A DNA stretch of 64,000 nt. It comes from Catonia carolina (taxonomy: Eukaryota > Arthropoda > Insecta > Hemiptera > Achilidae). The notes below the pieces were generated by a model. The model saw nothing but the letters and a program-made list of their open reading frames with translations, did not search any database and was not told the DNA's origin. The translations under genes were made by a program, and so were the position numbers. The stretch covers positions 13,839,774 to 13,903,773 of the forward strand of contig JAQMRL010000014.1 of the NCBI GenBank assembly GCA_035578175.1, in the 5' to 3' direction. Shown here piece by piece: positions 1-10,157 of this stretch (position 1 is the stretch's first letter; every line of letters starts with the position of its first letter).

Positions 1-440
1 AGAGGAAAGGTTTTTTGAAACAATTTTTGCGCAGATTTTTTTCATATCCAATTCACTATTCAAAATCTGATGAACCGTGGTGTGAGTCAAATTTAACTCT
101 TCTCCGATCATTCTGACTGTCAACCGACGATCTGAACGCACAAGATTCCGGATTCTGTCGACATTTTCATCGGTTCCTGAAGATGAAGGTCTCCCGCTTC
201 GTGGTTCATCTTCAAACGACTCTCTCCCTTCTGAAAATGCCTTAAACCACAGCAAAACCTGGCTTTTGACAAAAAACTATATCCGTAGGCCTGCTGAAGT
301 TTAGCAAGAGTTTACTTTGCACTGTGCCCAAGTCTGAAGCAAAACCTGGTAGCACACCGTTGTCCGAAATTGATGACACTCATTTGATGGTTTGTTTTGC
401 ATAAACCTGCCTGCTGCTTGCTGGCAGGTTGCTAAATGTA
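1..440 (-). pseudogene. Mariner-type transposase, N-terminal HTH fragment (cut by window edge)
   Basis: Read on the minus strand, positions 300 to 1 give an open frame with WFKAFSEGRESFEDEPRSGR, then PSSSGTDENVDRIRNLVRSD and a second helix-turn-helix region ending near LDMKKICAKIV. This is the paired helix-turn-helix DNA-binding part of mariner transposases, which would bind the element's terminal inverted repeats. Upstream, an LQQAYG motif lies in another frame, so at least one frameshift separates the start. The catalytic D,D,D domain would lie left of base 1 and is not visible. The 5' untranslated part probably reaches about 440-470, but I could not match a terminal repeat. It belongs to a different subfamily from the copy at 28.05 kb. 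Confidence 0.75.
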
Positions 441-472
441 TTTGGCGTCGTATAATACGTATTCATGAATAA

Positions 473-991
473 TAACAACTTGTTAATTAATTTTTAACAT
501 AGATTTATAAAAATAACTTTAAAAAAATTATTACTGGCCAAACAATGCTTTTAATATTAAATATCGGTAGTCAAAATGTTCAAAATACGTATTTCAAAGT
601 AACCACAATTCTTTCTTTCGGTAATATTGGTTGCTTGTAAAAGTTGCACCATTGTTTTTGTAAAAGAAGTTCTACTTTTGACAATATAAAATTAAACGTT
701 TCCAGAGTCATTCGTATTTTAAAAAACCTGTCTGTATCTTTTTTTAATTTCAGAAAAAGATGATGATTTTCTGTTCTTATAAATGTCACAAACGGTATCG
801 CTTTAATTTCGTGGAAACGTTTTCCATTAGAAATAATTCATTATTGCTGCTATTGGAACTCCTGTTAAATACCGACAACTAAATGAAGGTTAAGTGCGTA
901 GTTACATGTTCCCACTACGCGCGCTCGCCAGCGTGAATCACCACCTGCGACCAGCGACTAGCGAGCGAATTGCGACCAGCGTTTCCAGTGC
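473..991. other. Unassigned AT-rich spacer
   Basis: No repeat family recognised except a short GC-richer stretch at about 920-990 in which GCGACCAGCG occurs twice. The short frames on either strand have no recognisable motif. Confidence 0.4.
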
Positions 992-1158
992 GCTTACCCT
1001 TATATTGAACAAATGTATCAGCCTGACAATTATTACGCGCGCATGCGTATAAGAGCCACAGTAGTTCACTGGTATCTTGCATCTCGTACTGAACAAGTCG
1101 ATTATAGAGCCCGTTAACACGCAATACTTTATAATATAATCAGCTGGTTCAATATTCA
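992..1158 (+). repeat. P1 repeat, first copy (partial)
   Basis: This shares a near-identical segment with 1440-1600 and with 30085-30240. The segment is a GCGCATGCGTATAAGAGC motif followed about 20 bases on by AGTAGTTCACT, then ATCTTGCATCTCGTACTGAA. TATAAG followed by TTCACT resembles a TATA box plus initiator, so P1 could be a solo LTR or the promoter region of an element. No TG..CA ends or target duplication are clear. Confidence 0.5.
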
Positions 1159-1372
1159 TAAGAACAGAAGAGGTAGAGGTATAAAAGACACTAGTCAGAA
1201 TTATCTTCTCTGACAGTAATGAATTTCATTATACAGCTAGACCCTGTGGTACATGAAGTGAAAGTGTCATTTGCAGTGTAGAAAGTAGATGCTTTTTAAA
1301 GGGCCTGACATGCTGATAAGCATACTTTTCCACTCACTTAAGAAGGCAATGGTAAACCACCTCAAGTTTTCT
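1159..1372 (+). mobile_element. S1 retroposon fragment
   Basis: It matches the middle of the full-length S1 copy at 34009-34413, from AAGAACAGAAGAGGTAGAGG through GGCAATGGTAAACCACC. The 5' head and the AAC-rich tail are missing. It lies between two P1 copies, so P1-S1-P1 is a local mosaic. Confidence 0.65.
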
Positions 1373-1399
1373 TCTTGACAGAAGAAGGCGTAGGAAAAT

Positions 1400-1638
1400 A
1401 AGTTTGGGAATCACTGGTTTGGACCAATCGGAACGTTTGCCAATGTTGTCGGATTGTACAAATGTATCAGCCTGACAATTATTACGCGCGCATGCGTATA
1501 AGAGCCACAGTAGTTCACTCGTATCTTGCATCTCGTACTGAATACGTCGATTATAGAGCACGTTAACATGAAATAATTTATAATATAATCAGTTGGTTTT
1601 ATGTTCATAGGTTATAACTGTTATTGAAACACCAAAAA
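1400..1638 (+). repeat. P1 repeat, second copy, left part (split by H1)
   Basis: This is colinear with the uninterrupted P1 copy at 30028-30417 up to GTTATTGAAACACCAAAAA. An H1 element follows, and P1 resumes at about 2657. The uninterrupted copy therefore serves as the empty site for that H1 insertion. Confidence 0.65.
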
Positions 1639-2412
1639 TCTGGTGTGAAACACTCACACAACTTTCTCTTGCCAATGCAAATAATTAATAATAAACCTAA
1701 CATTATTAATAAAATATTAGAAATAAACAAAAACTAACCTCAAAAACATAACCTTATTTTAATCATGAGTGAATGACGCAAAATGACAATCGAACTCAGT
1801 TTGGCTTAAAAATACGGAAAATCACGCTTTCACGCTAAACTAGGCTCTGTAGAGAAAAATGCTCTAAACAAAAGTTGTAGATCTTTTAATTTTCTATAAA
1901 TTTAATTATATACACTTTTGTCGTAAAATGCATACTAAGACCGAAATGTTAAAAAAATCGATTTTTCTCACGTTTTCGTGAGAAAAAAAACAGAAAATCG
2001 CAAATTACCGCTAAACTAAGCGTTATACAAAAAAATGTTTGAAATAAAAGTTGAAGAATTTTACATTCTCCACAACTTTTATTATATAACGTTTTGCGCT
2101 AAAATGCATATAAAATCCGCAATCTTAAAAAGAAAATGTTTTTACGTAAAAACAGCCTCACGCAGAATTTCAGCAAACATGGCGTCTACCCTATATTGTA
2201 GAGCATAAAAAATGTAGTAAACCAGGCGATTTTTAAAAAAATCGTAGGACTAGTTTTTGAGAAAATCGCAAAAAAGTGAAAAATTATACGAATAAACTAC
2301 TACTTCCGGTTGACCGATTTTGATGAAAATGTTCGTGTCGGGTCCGGTAGTGATATGCAACTTAAGTTTCAAGTTTCAAGTTCGTACAATGTTCCGTTCT
2401 TGAGATATTCTG

Positions 2413-2509
<97 letters not shown>

Positions 2510-2650
2510 ACACACAGACCAATCGCTAAAAACATGTTTTTTGGGTTCAGGGGGTCTGAAAACGTATAGATCCGGTGAAAACTCGATTTCTAAAAATCGA
2601 CATGAAAACAATACTTTCCTTCCTATATATTCATATAGGCAAGAGAAAGT
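1639..2650 (-). mobile_element. H1 element, near full length (putative non-autonomous Helentron)
   Basis: Reference copy for family H1. On its own forward (here minus) strand the order is: ACTTTCTCTTGCC; a CCTATATGAATATATAGG hairpin; the block GGATCTATACGTTTTCAG; a mixed (GT/GC)n microsatellite (2414-2515 here); a conserved block containing ATCAAAATCGGTCAACCGGA; AGATAGGGTAGGCGCC-type sequence; two diverged direct repeats of about 160 bp, each holding CTACAACTTTTA and TAGTTTAGCG; then GCATTGGCAAGAGAAAGT, a GTGTGAGTGTTTCACAC hairpin and CCAGA. Inverted subterminal repeats ACTTTCTCTTGCC/GGCAAGAGAAAGT, the 3' hairpin, the internal microsatellite and the absence of coding capacity fit HINE/DINE-1-like elements mobilised by an autonomous Helentron. 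None is visible here, so the class is inferred. Confidence 0.65.
2414..2515. repeat. (CA)n(CG)n(CA)n microsatellite inside H1
   Basis: Alternating purine-pyrimidine throughout: a CA run, a CG run of about 20 bases, then CA again. It sits at the conserved H1 microsatellite position, so it expanded inside the element. The frames across it translate as His-Thr or Cys-Val repeats and are not genes. Confidence 0.95.
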
Positions 2651-2656
2651 AAAAAT

Positions 2657-2795
2657 TTAGTTGACAAATATATAACAGAGCTACGAGAGCAAATATTGAC
2701 AACGTTGCTGGCAAGTCGTTGGCTAGCTATGAAATGGGTAGGGAGCAATGCTTACGTTAAAAGCTCATCATCGCTGAAAAATAATATAATTCTAT
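2657..2795 (+). repeat. P1 repeat, second copy, right part
   Basis: This continues the P1 copy interrupted by H1. AAATATATAACAGAGCTACG and GGCAAGTCGTTGGCTAGCTA match 30285-30350. Confidence 0.65.
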
Positions 2796-3106
2796 TTATA
2801 ATTGTTTTTAAAGACATGTACAACATTCTGTTGCCAAAATTAAATATTATGAAAACATTTTTTTTCATCAGTCTCCCGAGTGGTTTGATGCAGTTCTCCA
2901 AGCTGAGAATGTAATGTCTCCCCGAGGTACTTGAACCTACCAATTTTCCGTGTTTTTATCTTCAAGTGATGCAGGTTTGTTTTTATGTAGGTCATTTTTT
3001 ATTTTTTTAAGGGAAAATCTGTTTTCCATTTATTCCGTTTGTTATTTTAACTAGGTAGTTGATCTGTTCTTTTGCTGTTTTCTTGTTCCTAGAAATGTTT
3101 TCTTTT

Positions 3107-3241
3107 TTCCTTTTTCTTGCCTATATGAATACAAAGGAAGGAAATTACTGTTTTTATGTCGATTTTTCAAAATCGAGTTTTTACCGGATCTATACGTTTT
3201 CAGATCCCCTGAACGCAAAAAACATATTTTTAGCAATTGGC

Positions 3242-3276
<35 letters not shown>

Positions 3277-3478
3277 CGAACAAAATACACGAACATTTTC
3301 ATCAAAATTGGTCAACCGAAAATAGTAGTTCATTCGTGTCATTTTTAACTTCTTGCGAATTTGTCAAAAACTCCTACAATTTTTTTAAAAATCGCCTCAT
3401 TTACTACATTTTTTCTGCTTTACAAGATAGGGTAGGCGCCATTTCTGCTGAAATTCTTGAAAAGGCTGTGAGAAGCGC
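3107..3478 (+). mobile_element. H1 element, 5' half
   Basis: Starts with a degraded terminus (CTTTTTCTTGCCTATATGAA), carries (GT)n at 3241-3274, and stops after GGTAGGCGCCATTTCTGCTG plus a short stretch. The direct repeats and the 3' end are missing. Confidence 0.75.
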
Positions 3479-3580
3479 ATAAGAAGATGGAGGCCTTCCT
3501 CCTCATATGGAAGGTCTCCTTCTCATTCTCCTGAATCAGAAGAAGAAGGAGGTAAAGAAAAAATGGGGATAGTGAGGACT

Positions 3581-3746
3581 TTTTGTTTGTTTTACGTCAG
3601 ACTGTTTTGCAATTTCTGCTAATTCAGATGGTGGAGAATGATGATTATATGAAAATGAGTGATGAAAAACTGCCAGACCTAACCGGAAATCGAACCCGGG
3701 ACCCCGGCATAGAAGCCAGTTGCACTAACCACTACGCCAACCCATG
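3581..3746 (-). mobile_element. S2 tRNA-derived SINE, full-length-like
   Basis: On the minus strand it opens TGGCGTAGTGGTTAGTG (A-box-like). A B-box, GGGTTCGATTCC, follows about 40 bases later. After a short body comes the tail ATTGCAAAACAGTCTGACGT and a short A/C-rich end. This is a tRNA-headed SINE with internal RNA polymerase III promoter boxes and not a tRNA gene, since no cloverleaf closes. The same tail, attached to other heads, recurs at 7.2, 15.1 and 37.4 kb. Confidence 0.75.
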
Positions 3747-4136
3747 AAAGTGGAGGAGGAGGGAAAAAGGAGAAAATAGAGGAGGAGAAGAAGGAGGAGG
3801 AGAAAAAAGATAAAATGGAGAAGGAGAAAGAGGAAGACCAGGAGGAAGAAAAGTAGAAGGAGGGGGAGAAAAAGAGAAAATGGAGAAGGAGGAAGTGGAA
3901 GAGCAGAAGGAGGAGAAGTAAAAGGGGAGAAGAAGAAGGAGGAGAAGTAAAAGGAGGAGAAGAAGGCGAAGAGACAAAGTAGCCGGCGGAGGAGGAGAAC
4001 AAAAAGAAGAAAATGGAGAAGGAGAAAGATAAGGACGAGGAGGTGGTGGTGGTAGTGGAGGATGAGGAGAAGAAGTAGAAGATGAAGGAGGAGGAGGTGG
4101 AAAATAAGAAGGGGGAGGAGAAGGAGAAGTAAAATA
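3725..4136. repeat. Polypurine (GGA/GAA)n tract
   Basis: About 410 bp almost purely of purines on the plus strand, made of irregular GGA, GAA and GAAG units, beginning beside the S2 head. The long minus-strand frames here are Ser/Leu/Phe-rich artefacts of this composition. Such mirror-symmetric polypurine DNA can form intramolecular triplexes. Confidence 0.9.
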
Positions 4137-4139
4137 CCT

Positions 4140-4810
4140 CGTGTAAAGTAAAACTTTGGCACTGTTCTGTAAGCACTATAATTGTACCTATTAATATCAT
4201 AACCCTAATGACAATTGAAATTCTTTTAAAAGATAGGCCCACAAGTAAAAGTACAGCTACCTATTTAGTAAGTGAGTTGGTACACTTTTCTAACACTCTG
4301 TAACTTATATACTGTAGTGTCCTGTCCTGTTTTTGTTTTAGTTTTTCTTGTTTATTCGTAACAAGAATACAAACTACAAGCCACTCGGTTTTCTTATTCT
4401 TATTCTTCTTTTACTTTGACTTTGTTTTAACTGGTTGGTCGCTTAGATGTTGTTTAGGCGAGAGGTGAGAGGCAAGAGGGTATCTTATCTAAAATTCAGG
4501 TACATGTGTTGTAGTTGTACAACGTGTCTAACACAACTCTCTTTTAACTCATTTATATTTTCATTAACGCCACTGCCTCCTTCATTATATTGCCTATCTT
4601 CAACTCCTCTTATTATTTTTATTATTATTCTTATTTGCTTCTCAATCGTTATTTATTCGTGTTGGTGTTCATTTTTTCATTTATTTTTATGTAATTAGAT
4701 TCAACGATCTTCTATCGTTTCCTCATCTTTATCGTGAAAATTATTAATATAATCTACTATCAACGTATCTTCAAGTTTTCTATTCCCTACTAACATGTCT
4801 ATTGTTTTTG
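4140..4810. other. Unassigned stretch
   Basis: AT-rich, with a pyrimidine-leaning section near 4540-4680. I recognise no repeat family or coding motif. Confidence 0.4.
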
Positions 4811-5960
4811 TATAGTTTCGGAAGCTTTTTTTGCATACCATTCTCTCTGTACGCTTTTCTCCTTTCTTCTATCCATCAATTCAAACAGTATTCTGTTTTT
4901 CTTCTTCGTGGAAGCCCTTAAACTTACTTTTTACTTTGTCTGGTTCTACATTTTTTTTGTTTTTTTTTTCTTCGGATAAGGTCGATTTTAGACAACATGA
5001 GGTGACTAGACGTTCCAAGCACTTCTTACATATGCTTCCTCTCTCTCTCTATGCTTCCATCCAAACAGTCTTCTACTTATATTTTCGTGGAAGCCCTTAA
5101 ATTCCTTTTTACTTTCTCTTGCCCTATATATTGTTTGTTCTCCCCTCGTATAGGGCCAATTTTAGACGTTTCTTGAAGCTCTCTTTGGCTTACAATACTC
5201 TCTCTGCTTTTCTCCGTTCTTCCGTCGATCCATCCAACCAATCTTCTGCTTTTCTCTTGTTGGAAGACCTTAAATTCACTTTTTACTTTCTCGTGCCCTA
5301 TATGTTTTGTTTTCTCTCATATAGGGCCAATTTTAGACGTTTCTGGAAGCTCTTTTATTGCATACCATACTCTCTCTATGCTTTTCTCCGTTCTTCCATC
5401 CATCCATCCAAACAGTTTTCTGCTTATATTTTCGTCGAAACCCTTAACTTCACTTTTTACTTTCTCTTGCCTTATATATGTTTTTTTTCTCTCATATAGG
5501 GCCAATTTTAGGCGTTTCTTGATGCTCTTTTTGGCTTACCATACTCTCTCTGCTTTTCTCCGTTCTTCCATCCATCCATCCAAACAGTCTTCTGCTTTCC
5601 TCTTTTTGGAAGACCTTAAATTCACTTTTTACTTTCTCTTGGCCCTATATTTTTTATTTTCCCTCTTATATGGCCAATTTTAGACGACGTGAGGTGACTT
5701 GGGACGTTTCTGGAAGCTCTGTTTTGCCTACCATACTCTATGCTTTTCTCCGTTCTTCCATCCATCCATCCAACTCGTCTTCTGCTTTTGTTTTCCGCGA
5801 AAACTCTTAAATATACTTTTCACTTTCTCTTGCCCAATACTTTTTGTGAAGCACAGAACTTAAGATGTTTCTAGAAGCTCATTTTGCACCCATATTCTCA
5901 GCACTCGCTTACTGAAGGCTTTTCTCCTTTCTTCTGTCCTTCCGGTGTTCTGTTTTTGCT
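4811..5960 (+). repeat. About 172-bp tandem satellite carrying an H1-like 5' end
   Basis: TTTTAGACGTTTCT or a close variant recurs at about 5159, 5331, 5506 and 5678, giving periods of 172, 175 and 172 bp. More degraded units extend left to about 4811 and right to about 5960. Each unit holds TTTTTACTTTCTCTTGCC, a CCCTATAT..ATATAGGG hairpin, CCATCCATCCATCC and TTCTGCTTTT. The first two resemble the first 40 bases of H1. Open frames of 101-126 codons arise because the period tolerates them. They are low-complexity and not convincing genes. Confidence 0.85.
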
Positions 5961-6125
5961 CTTCATGGAAGCCCTTAAAGTCCGTAATTATTTGTCTGAA
6001 TTTGGTTCGGTTTTCGGTAAGTTTTGAAAGTTTTCTCGGTTTATACCGTTTTCAGTATTAGGACGCTGGCACTTTTTGGTCAAAATTTTGACATCCTAAT
6101 ATATTAGGACACTGACACTGTAAGG

Positions 6126-6248
6126 GTTAAGTTTCTTAAATCGAACAAAGGTAAATTTTCGTTTAGCGTCATTCACTCATGATTAAACATAGGTTATGTT
6201 TTTCATTATTTACATTTGCGAGAAAGTTTTGTAAGTATTTCAAAACAT
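6126..6248 (+). mobile_element. H1 solo 3' end, variant
   Basis: Matches the terminal 120 bases of H1: CATTCACTCATGATTAAACA, then a degraded GCGAGAAAGT and GTATTTCAAAACA. It directly abuts the 5' terminus of the next H1 copy in the same orientation. Confidence 0.6.
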
Positions 6249-6254
6249 ATTTTT

Positions 6255-7075
6255 ACTTTCTCTGGCCTATATGAATATATAGGAAAAAAAGTAATATTTT
6301 CATGTCGATTTTTCGAAATCGAGTTTTCACCAGATCTATACACGTTTTCAGATCCCTGAACCCAAAAAACATATTTTAGCGATTGCGGTGTGTGTGTGTG
6401 TGTGTGTGAACAGAATATCTCAAAAATGGAACATCGTACGAACTTGAAACTTGAAACTTAAGTTAGGTACCACTAGAGGACGACACGAACAATTTCATCA
6501 AAACCGGTCAACCGGAAGTAGTAGTTTTTTCGCGTCATTTTTAACTTTTTTGTGATTTTCTCAAAAACGGCCCTACTATTTTTTTTAAATTGCCTCATTT
6601 ACTAATTTTTTATGCTCTACAAGAAAGAGTAGGCGCCATGTCTGCTGAAGTTCTTGGAAAGGTTGTTTTCTCGTAAGAAAATTATTTTTTTAAGATTGCG
6701 ATTTAATGTGCAATTTAGCGCAAAAATGTTTATATTAAAAGTTGTAGAGAATTTAAAATCCTACAACTTTTATTTTAAACATTTTTTTTATAACGCTTAA
6801 TTAAACGGTAATGAGCGATTTTCTCTATTTTCCTCACGAAAACGCGTAAAAATATCGATTTTTTAAGATTTCAGCTTTAGTAAGCATTTCACGACAAAAG
6901 TGTATTATAATCAAATTTATACGAAATTAAAAGATCACAACTTTTATTAAAAGAATTTTTCTCTAAAGAACTTAGTTTAGCGTGAAATAGCAATTTTCCG
7001 TATTTTTAAGTCAAACAGGTTGGTTTTTATTTTGCGTCTTTCACTCATGATTCAAATAAGGTTATGTTTTTTTTT
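6255..7075 (+). mobile_element. H1 element, 5' part (interrupted)
   Basis: Complete 5' end, a short (GT)n at 6391-6409 and both internal direct repeats. It breaks at GGTTATGTTTT, where S3 and S2 SINEs are inserted, and resumes at about 7519. Confidence 0.8.
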
Positions 7076-7090
7076 TAATCCTTAATGTGT

Positions 7091-7245
7091 TCGCATTGGC
7101 GAAGTTGGTAACGTGCTCGCCTCTCATCATGCGGTCTTGGGTTCGAATCCCATTCAGGCACGGCATTTTTTCATACGTTACAAAATATCATTTCATCATT
7201 CACCGTCTGCATTAGCAGCAATTGCACAACAGTCGGACGTTAAAC

Positions 7246-7279
<34 letters not shown>
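7091..7279 (+). mobile_element. S2 tRNA-derived SINE with poly(A) and perfect 9-bp target duplication
   Basis: The head has TTGGTAACGTGCTCGCCTC and the B-box GGGTTCGAATCCC. The body ends CAGTCGGACGTTAAACC, then about 35 A residues. TTAATGTGT flanks it at 7082-7090 and 7280-7288, a clear target-site duplication proving retroposition. The target is the tail of an S3 SINE. Confidence 0.9.
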
Positions 7280-7284
<5 letters not shown>

Positions 7285-7518
7285 GTGTACGTTGCAATTT
7301 GTTCAATTGAGAACAATAAGCAACCCCATGACCCAATGAGATGAGGATGATGTGTATGACGTGTAAATGAGGTGTAGTCTTGTGCAGACTCAGGTGGACC
7401 ATTCCTGAGAGAGTATGGTTAATTGAACCCCAACGATCAAAGTACACCGGTAGCCACTGTCTAGCATTCAAATTCGTATAAAAGTAACTACCTTTACTAG
7501 GATCTGAACCAGGAACCT
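7280..7518 (-). mobile_element. S3 tRNA-derived SINE, 5'-truncated
   Basis: On the minus strand it has the B-box-like GGTTCAGATCC, the body motif CAATTAACCATACTCTCTC and TCATTGGGTCATGGGGTTGC, ending GCAACGTACACATTAA. The tRNA-like head present at 13.5 kb is missing. It interrupts H1 and was itself split by S2. The 80-codon minus-strand frame here is SINE sequence. Confidence 0.75.
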
Positions 7519-7635
7519 TCATGATTTTTTGAAGTTAGTTTTTTATTTATTTCTAATGTTTTATTACTAATTTTAGGTTATATTGTTCATTATTGGCATT
7601 AGCAAGAGAAAGTTGTGTGAGTTTTTCACACCAGA
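7519..7635 (+). mobile_element. H1 element, 3' end (continuation after SINE insertions)
   Basis: Resumes with TTTTTTGAAGTTAGTTTTTT and runs through GGCATTAGCAAGAGAAAGT to the TCACACCAGA terminus followed by T5. With 6255-7075 it reconstitutes one H1 copy. Confidence 0.8.
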
Positions 7636-8302
7636 TTTTTATTAAGAGTATCGTTAACTGATTATCGCTTATGTTTCACATGGACTTGACAAAACTTAAG
7701 AAAGAAATTTTTGAATGTATCACCGCTCTTTAAAAAAAAAGTTGGCCGTTGTATAGAAGTGGTAGTTAAGAGAAATTTTCTCTGTATTAGGGTGAAGGAT
7801 TTAGTGAGATATTGGATTGTGGATTGTGGATCGTATCAGCAGAAAGAGATGGAGTTAAAGTCGCACTTACAACAGCAATGTCTCACACGGCAGACATTCC
7901 TGTTGTTTGTCCATACTTGTTCTTCTGTACCAGTTATTCTCTTTTGTTTCATTTTATTAAGAGTGGAGAGAGGTAAGGAGAGGAGAATCTGTTCCTCTCT
8001 GGCACAAAACGAATGTCGCCTTTAGTTGAGAGTTGTCTGATGAATGGCTTCAGCAGGACTTGTCCATTTATCAACAGCCATTAGTATTAGTAGACTGGTG
8101 TCTCTTATATTCACATCGCTTCCTAACTCGTAACCCCCCTCCTCCAGCCCCTTGGATTCTGTTCGTAATATTTTATTCGTGTAAAAAACTCCTCTTTTTT
8201 CAATATCTATACTAGAAAACACACACAGATACACACATAAGTAAAGCAAGGTGATCAAAAATTCAACAACTATCTCGTTATAAATAAATTCACTAATAAA
8301 AA
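7636..8302. other. Unassigned region with one 104-codon frame
   Basis: An open frame at 7711-8025 (+) and a shorter one on the minus strand at 8022-8339 show no recognised domain. The latter runs into an H1 copy. I do not call them genes. Confidence 0.35.
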
Positions 8303-8923
8303 TCTTATGTGAAACACTCCCACGACTTTCTCCTGCCAATGCAAATAATTAACGTTAAACCTAACATTAGTAATAAAACATTAAAACATTATAACATTAT
8401 AACATAAAACATAAAACATTAGTAATAAACAAAAAACTAACCTCAATAAACATAATCTAATTTAAATCATGAGTGAAAGACGCAAGATGAAAATCAACCT
8501 CAGTTTGGCTTAAAAATACGGAATATCACAAGCGTTACACAAAAGAATGTTTGAAATAAAAGTTGTAGGATCTTAAATTCTCTACAACTTTGAATATAAA
8601 TTTTTGGGGTAAAATACATATTTAAGTAGCAATCTTAAAAAAAAAATAATTTTACGAGAAAACAACCTCCCTTAGAATTTTAGCAAACATGGTGCCTACC
8701 CTATCTTGTAGAGCATAAGATATTGTAGTAAACCAGGTGATTTACAAAAATTGTAGGACCCGTTTTTGAGAAAATCGCAAAAAAGTCAAAAATGACACGA
8801 ATAAACTACTACTTCCGGTCAACCGATTTTGATGAAAATGTTCGTGTCAGGTCCGGTATCTAACTGAAGTTTCAGGTTTCAAGTTCGTTTGATGTTACGT
8901 TCTCGAGATATTCTGTTCACACG

Positions 8924-8964
<41 letters not shown>

Positions 8965-9097
8965 GCAAATCGCTAAAAACATGTTTTTTGGGTTCAGGGG
9001 ATCTGAAAACGTGTAGATCCGGTGAAAACTCGGTTTCGAAAAATCGACATGAAAACAGTACTTTCCTTCCTACATATTCATATAGGCAAGAGAAAGT
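8303..9097 (-). mobile_element. H1 element with internal deletion
   Basis: Both termini are present, with TCTTATGTGAAACACTCC at the left and GGCAAGAGAAAGT at the right. Most of the two-repeat region is fused so that ATACGGAATATCAC joins AAGCGTTACACAAA, leaving about 800 bp. The microsatellite at 8922-8960 is CG then CA. Confidence 0.8.
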
Positions 9098-9159
9098 AAA
9101 AATATATAACTCTTTAGTTCAACCATTTTTTTCTACAGTTTATTTTCGAGTTAATTAGT

Positions 9160-9327
9160 GATTTACCGTACTTTTAAATCGAACACAAGTTGATTTTTAA
9201 GCGTCATTCACTCATGATTAAAAATAGGTTATGTTTTTCATTTTATATTGTTTACTCATGATTAGGTTATATATTACATTATTCACATTGGCGTGAGAAA
9301 TTCGTGTAAGCATTTCTCACCAGATTA
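9160..9327 (+). mobile_element. H1 solo 3' end, variant
   Basis: Carries CACTCATGATTAAAAATAGG followed by a second partial CTCATGATTAGGTTAT, then ATTGGCGTGAGAAATTCGTG and TTTCTCACCAGA. The doubled CATGATTA segment marks the same variant seen at 20.9 and 45.0 kb. Confidence 0.6.
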
Positions 9328-10028
9328 TTAATTTGGGTGACCAGTATTGGAACATGAAAAAACTTAAAACTTTTTGTGGGAGTCATTTTAATCGGATATG
9401 GTGTGCCAGTTAATTTAAATAAAAACTGTAGGTACATTTGAAAAAAAAGTAGCAACTTTGAGTAAGGCACAAGGCACAAGGCACAAAAAGTAAAAGGCAG
9501 AAAAGGCACAAATGAATTCACCTCTCGAGTCTCGTGTCTGTTATCATTGAACGTTATCAGTTCACGCGACATGATGGATCACCGTGTACCTACTCATGTA
9601 ACAACCTCCCACCCTCCCTCCTTAACCTTATTCCCTTCCATTTTACACCATCTTACCCTTGTTTCCCTCACTCTATGCTAAAAAAATATATTTTTTATTT
9701 TCCACCATTACTAAGCCCAGAAACATGTTAGGCTGTATTACGTATAAGGAGGAAAGGGGATATGGTGGAACATTTTATCTTATGTTTCAGTTGACCAGTA
9801 AATTTTTTCTTCCTTTTTAACAATTACATTTTAATGCCCTTTTAAAAAACATAACGAATTATCATACTATTGTACAGGGTGTCAACAAATGTATGCGTCA
9901 CTTTAAAAATAATATCTACATGGATAACTTTGAATTCATTTTAATAAAATCTGAAAAATTACCTGATTGATACGACTTTCTACACTAGGCCTATTCAAGA
10001 ATTCTGCTTAAATTAATTGGTGTTAATT
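9328..10028. other. Unassigned region with a possible transposon terminus
   Basis: Mostly featureless. TGTACAGGGTGTCAACAAAT at 9873-9892 resembles common insect DNA-transposon ends starting TACAGGGTGTC, but I found no convincing partner. Confidence 0.3.
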
Positions 10029-10124
10029 ACTTTCTCTTGCCTATATAAATATATAGGAAAGAAAATTATTGTTTTCATGTCGATTTTTTGAAATCGAGTT
10101 TTCACCGAATCTACACATTTTTGT

Positions 10125-10157
<33 letters not shown>

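Noticed and set aside
3679..4242. 187-codon minus-strand open frame
   Set aside because: Ser/Phe/Leu repeats produced by the polypurine tract. All three frames stay open for the same reason.
5119..5683. 126- and 101-codon frames with repeated FLRSSIHPS-like motifs
   Set aside because: The apparent protein repeat mirrors the 172-bp satellite period, and the frames shift between units.
7100..7160. tRNA gene from A- and B-box matches
   Set aside because: The head does not close as a cloverleaf and is continuous with a SINE body, poly(A) and target duplication.
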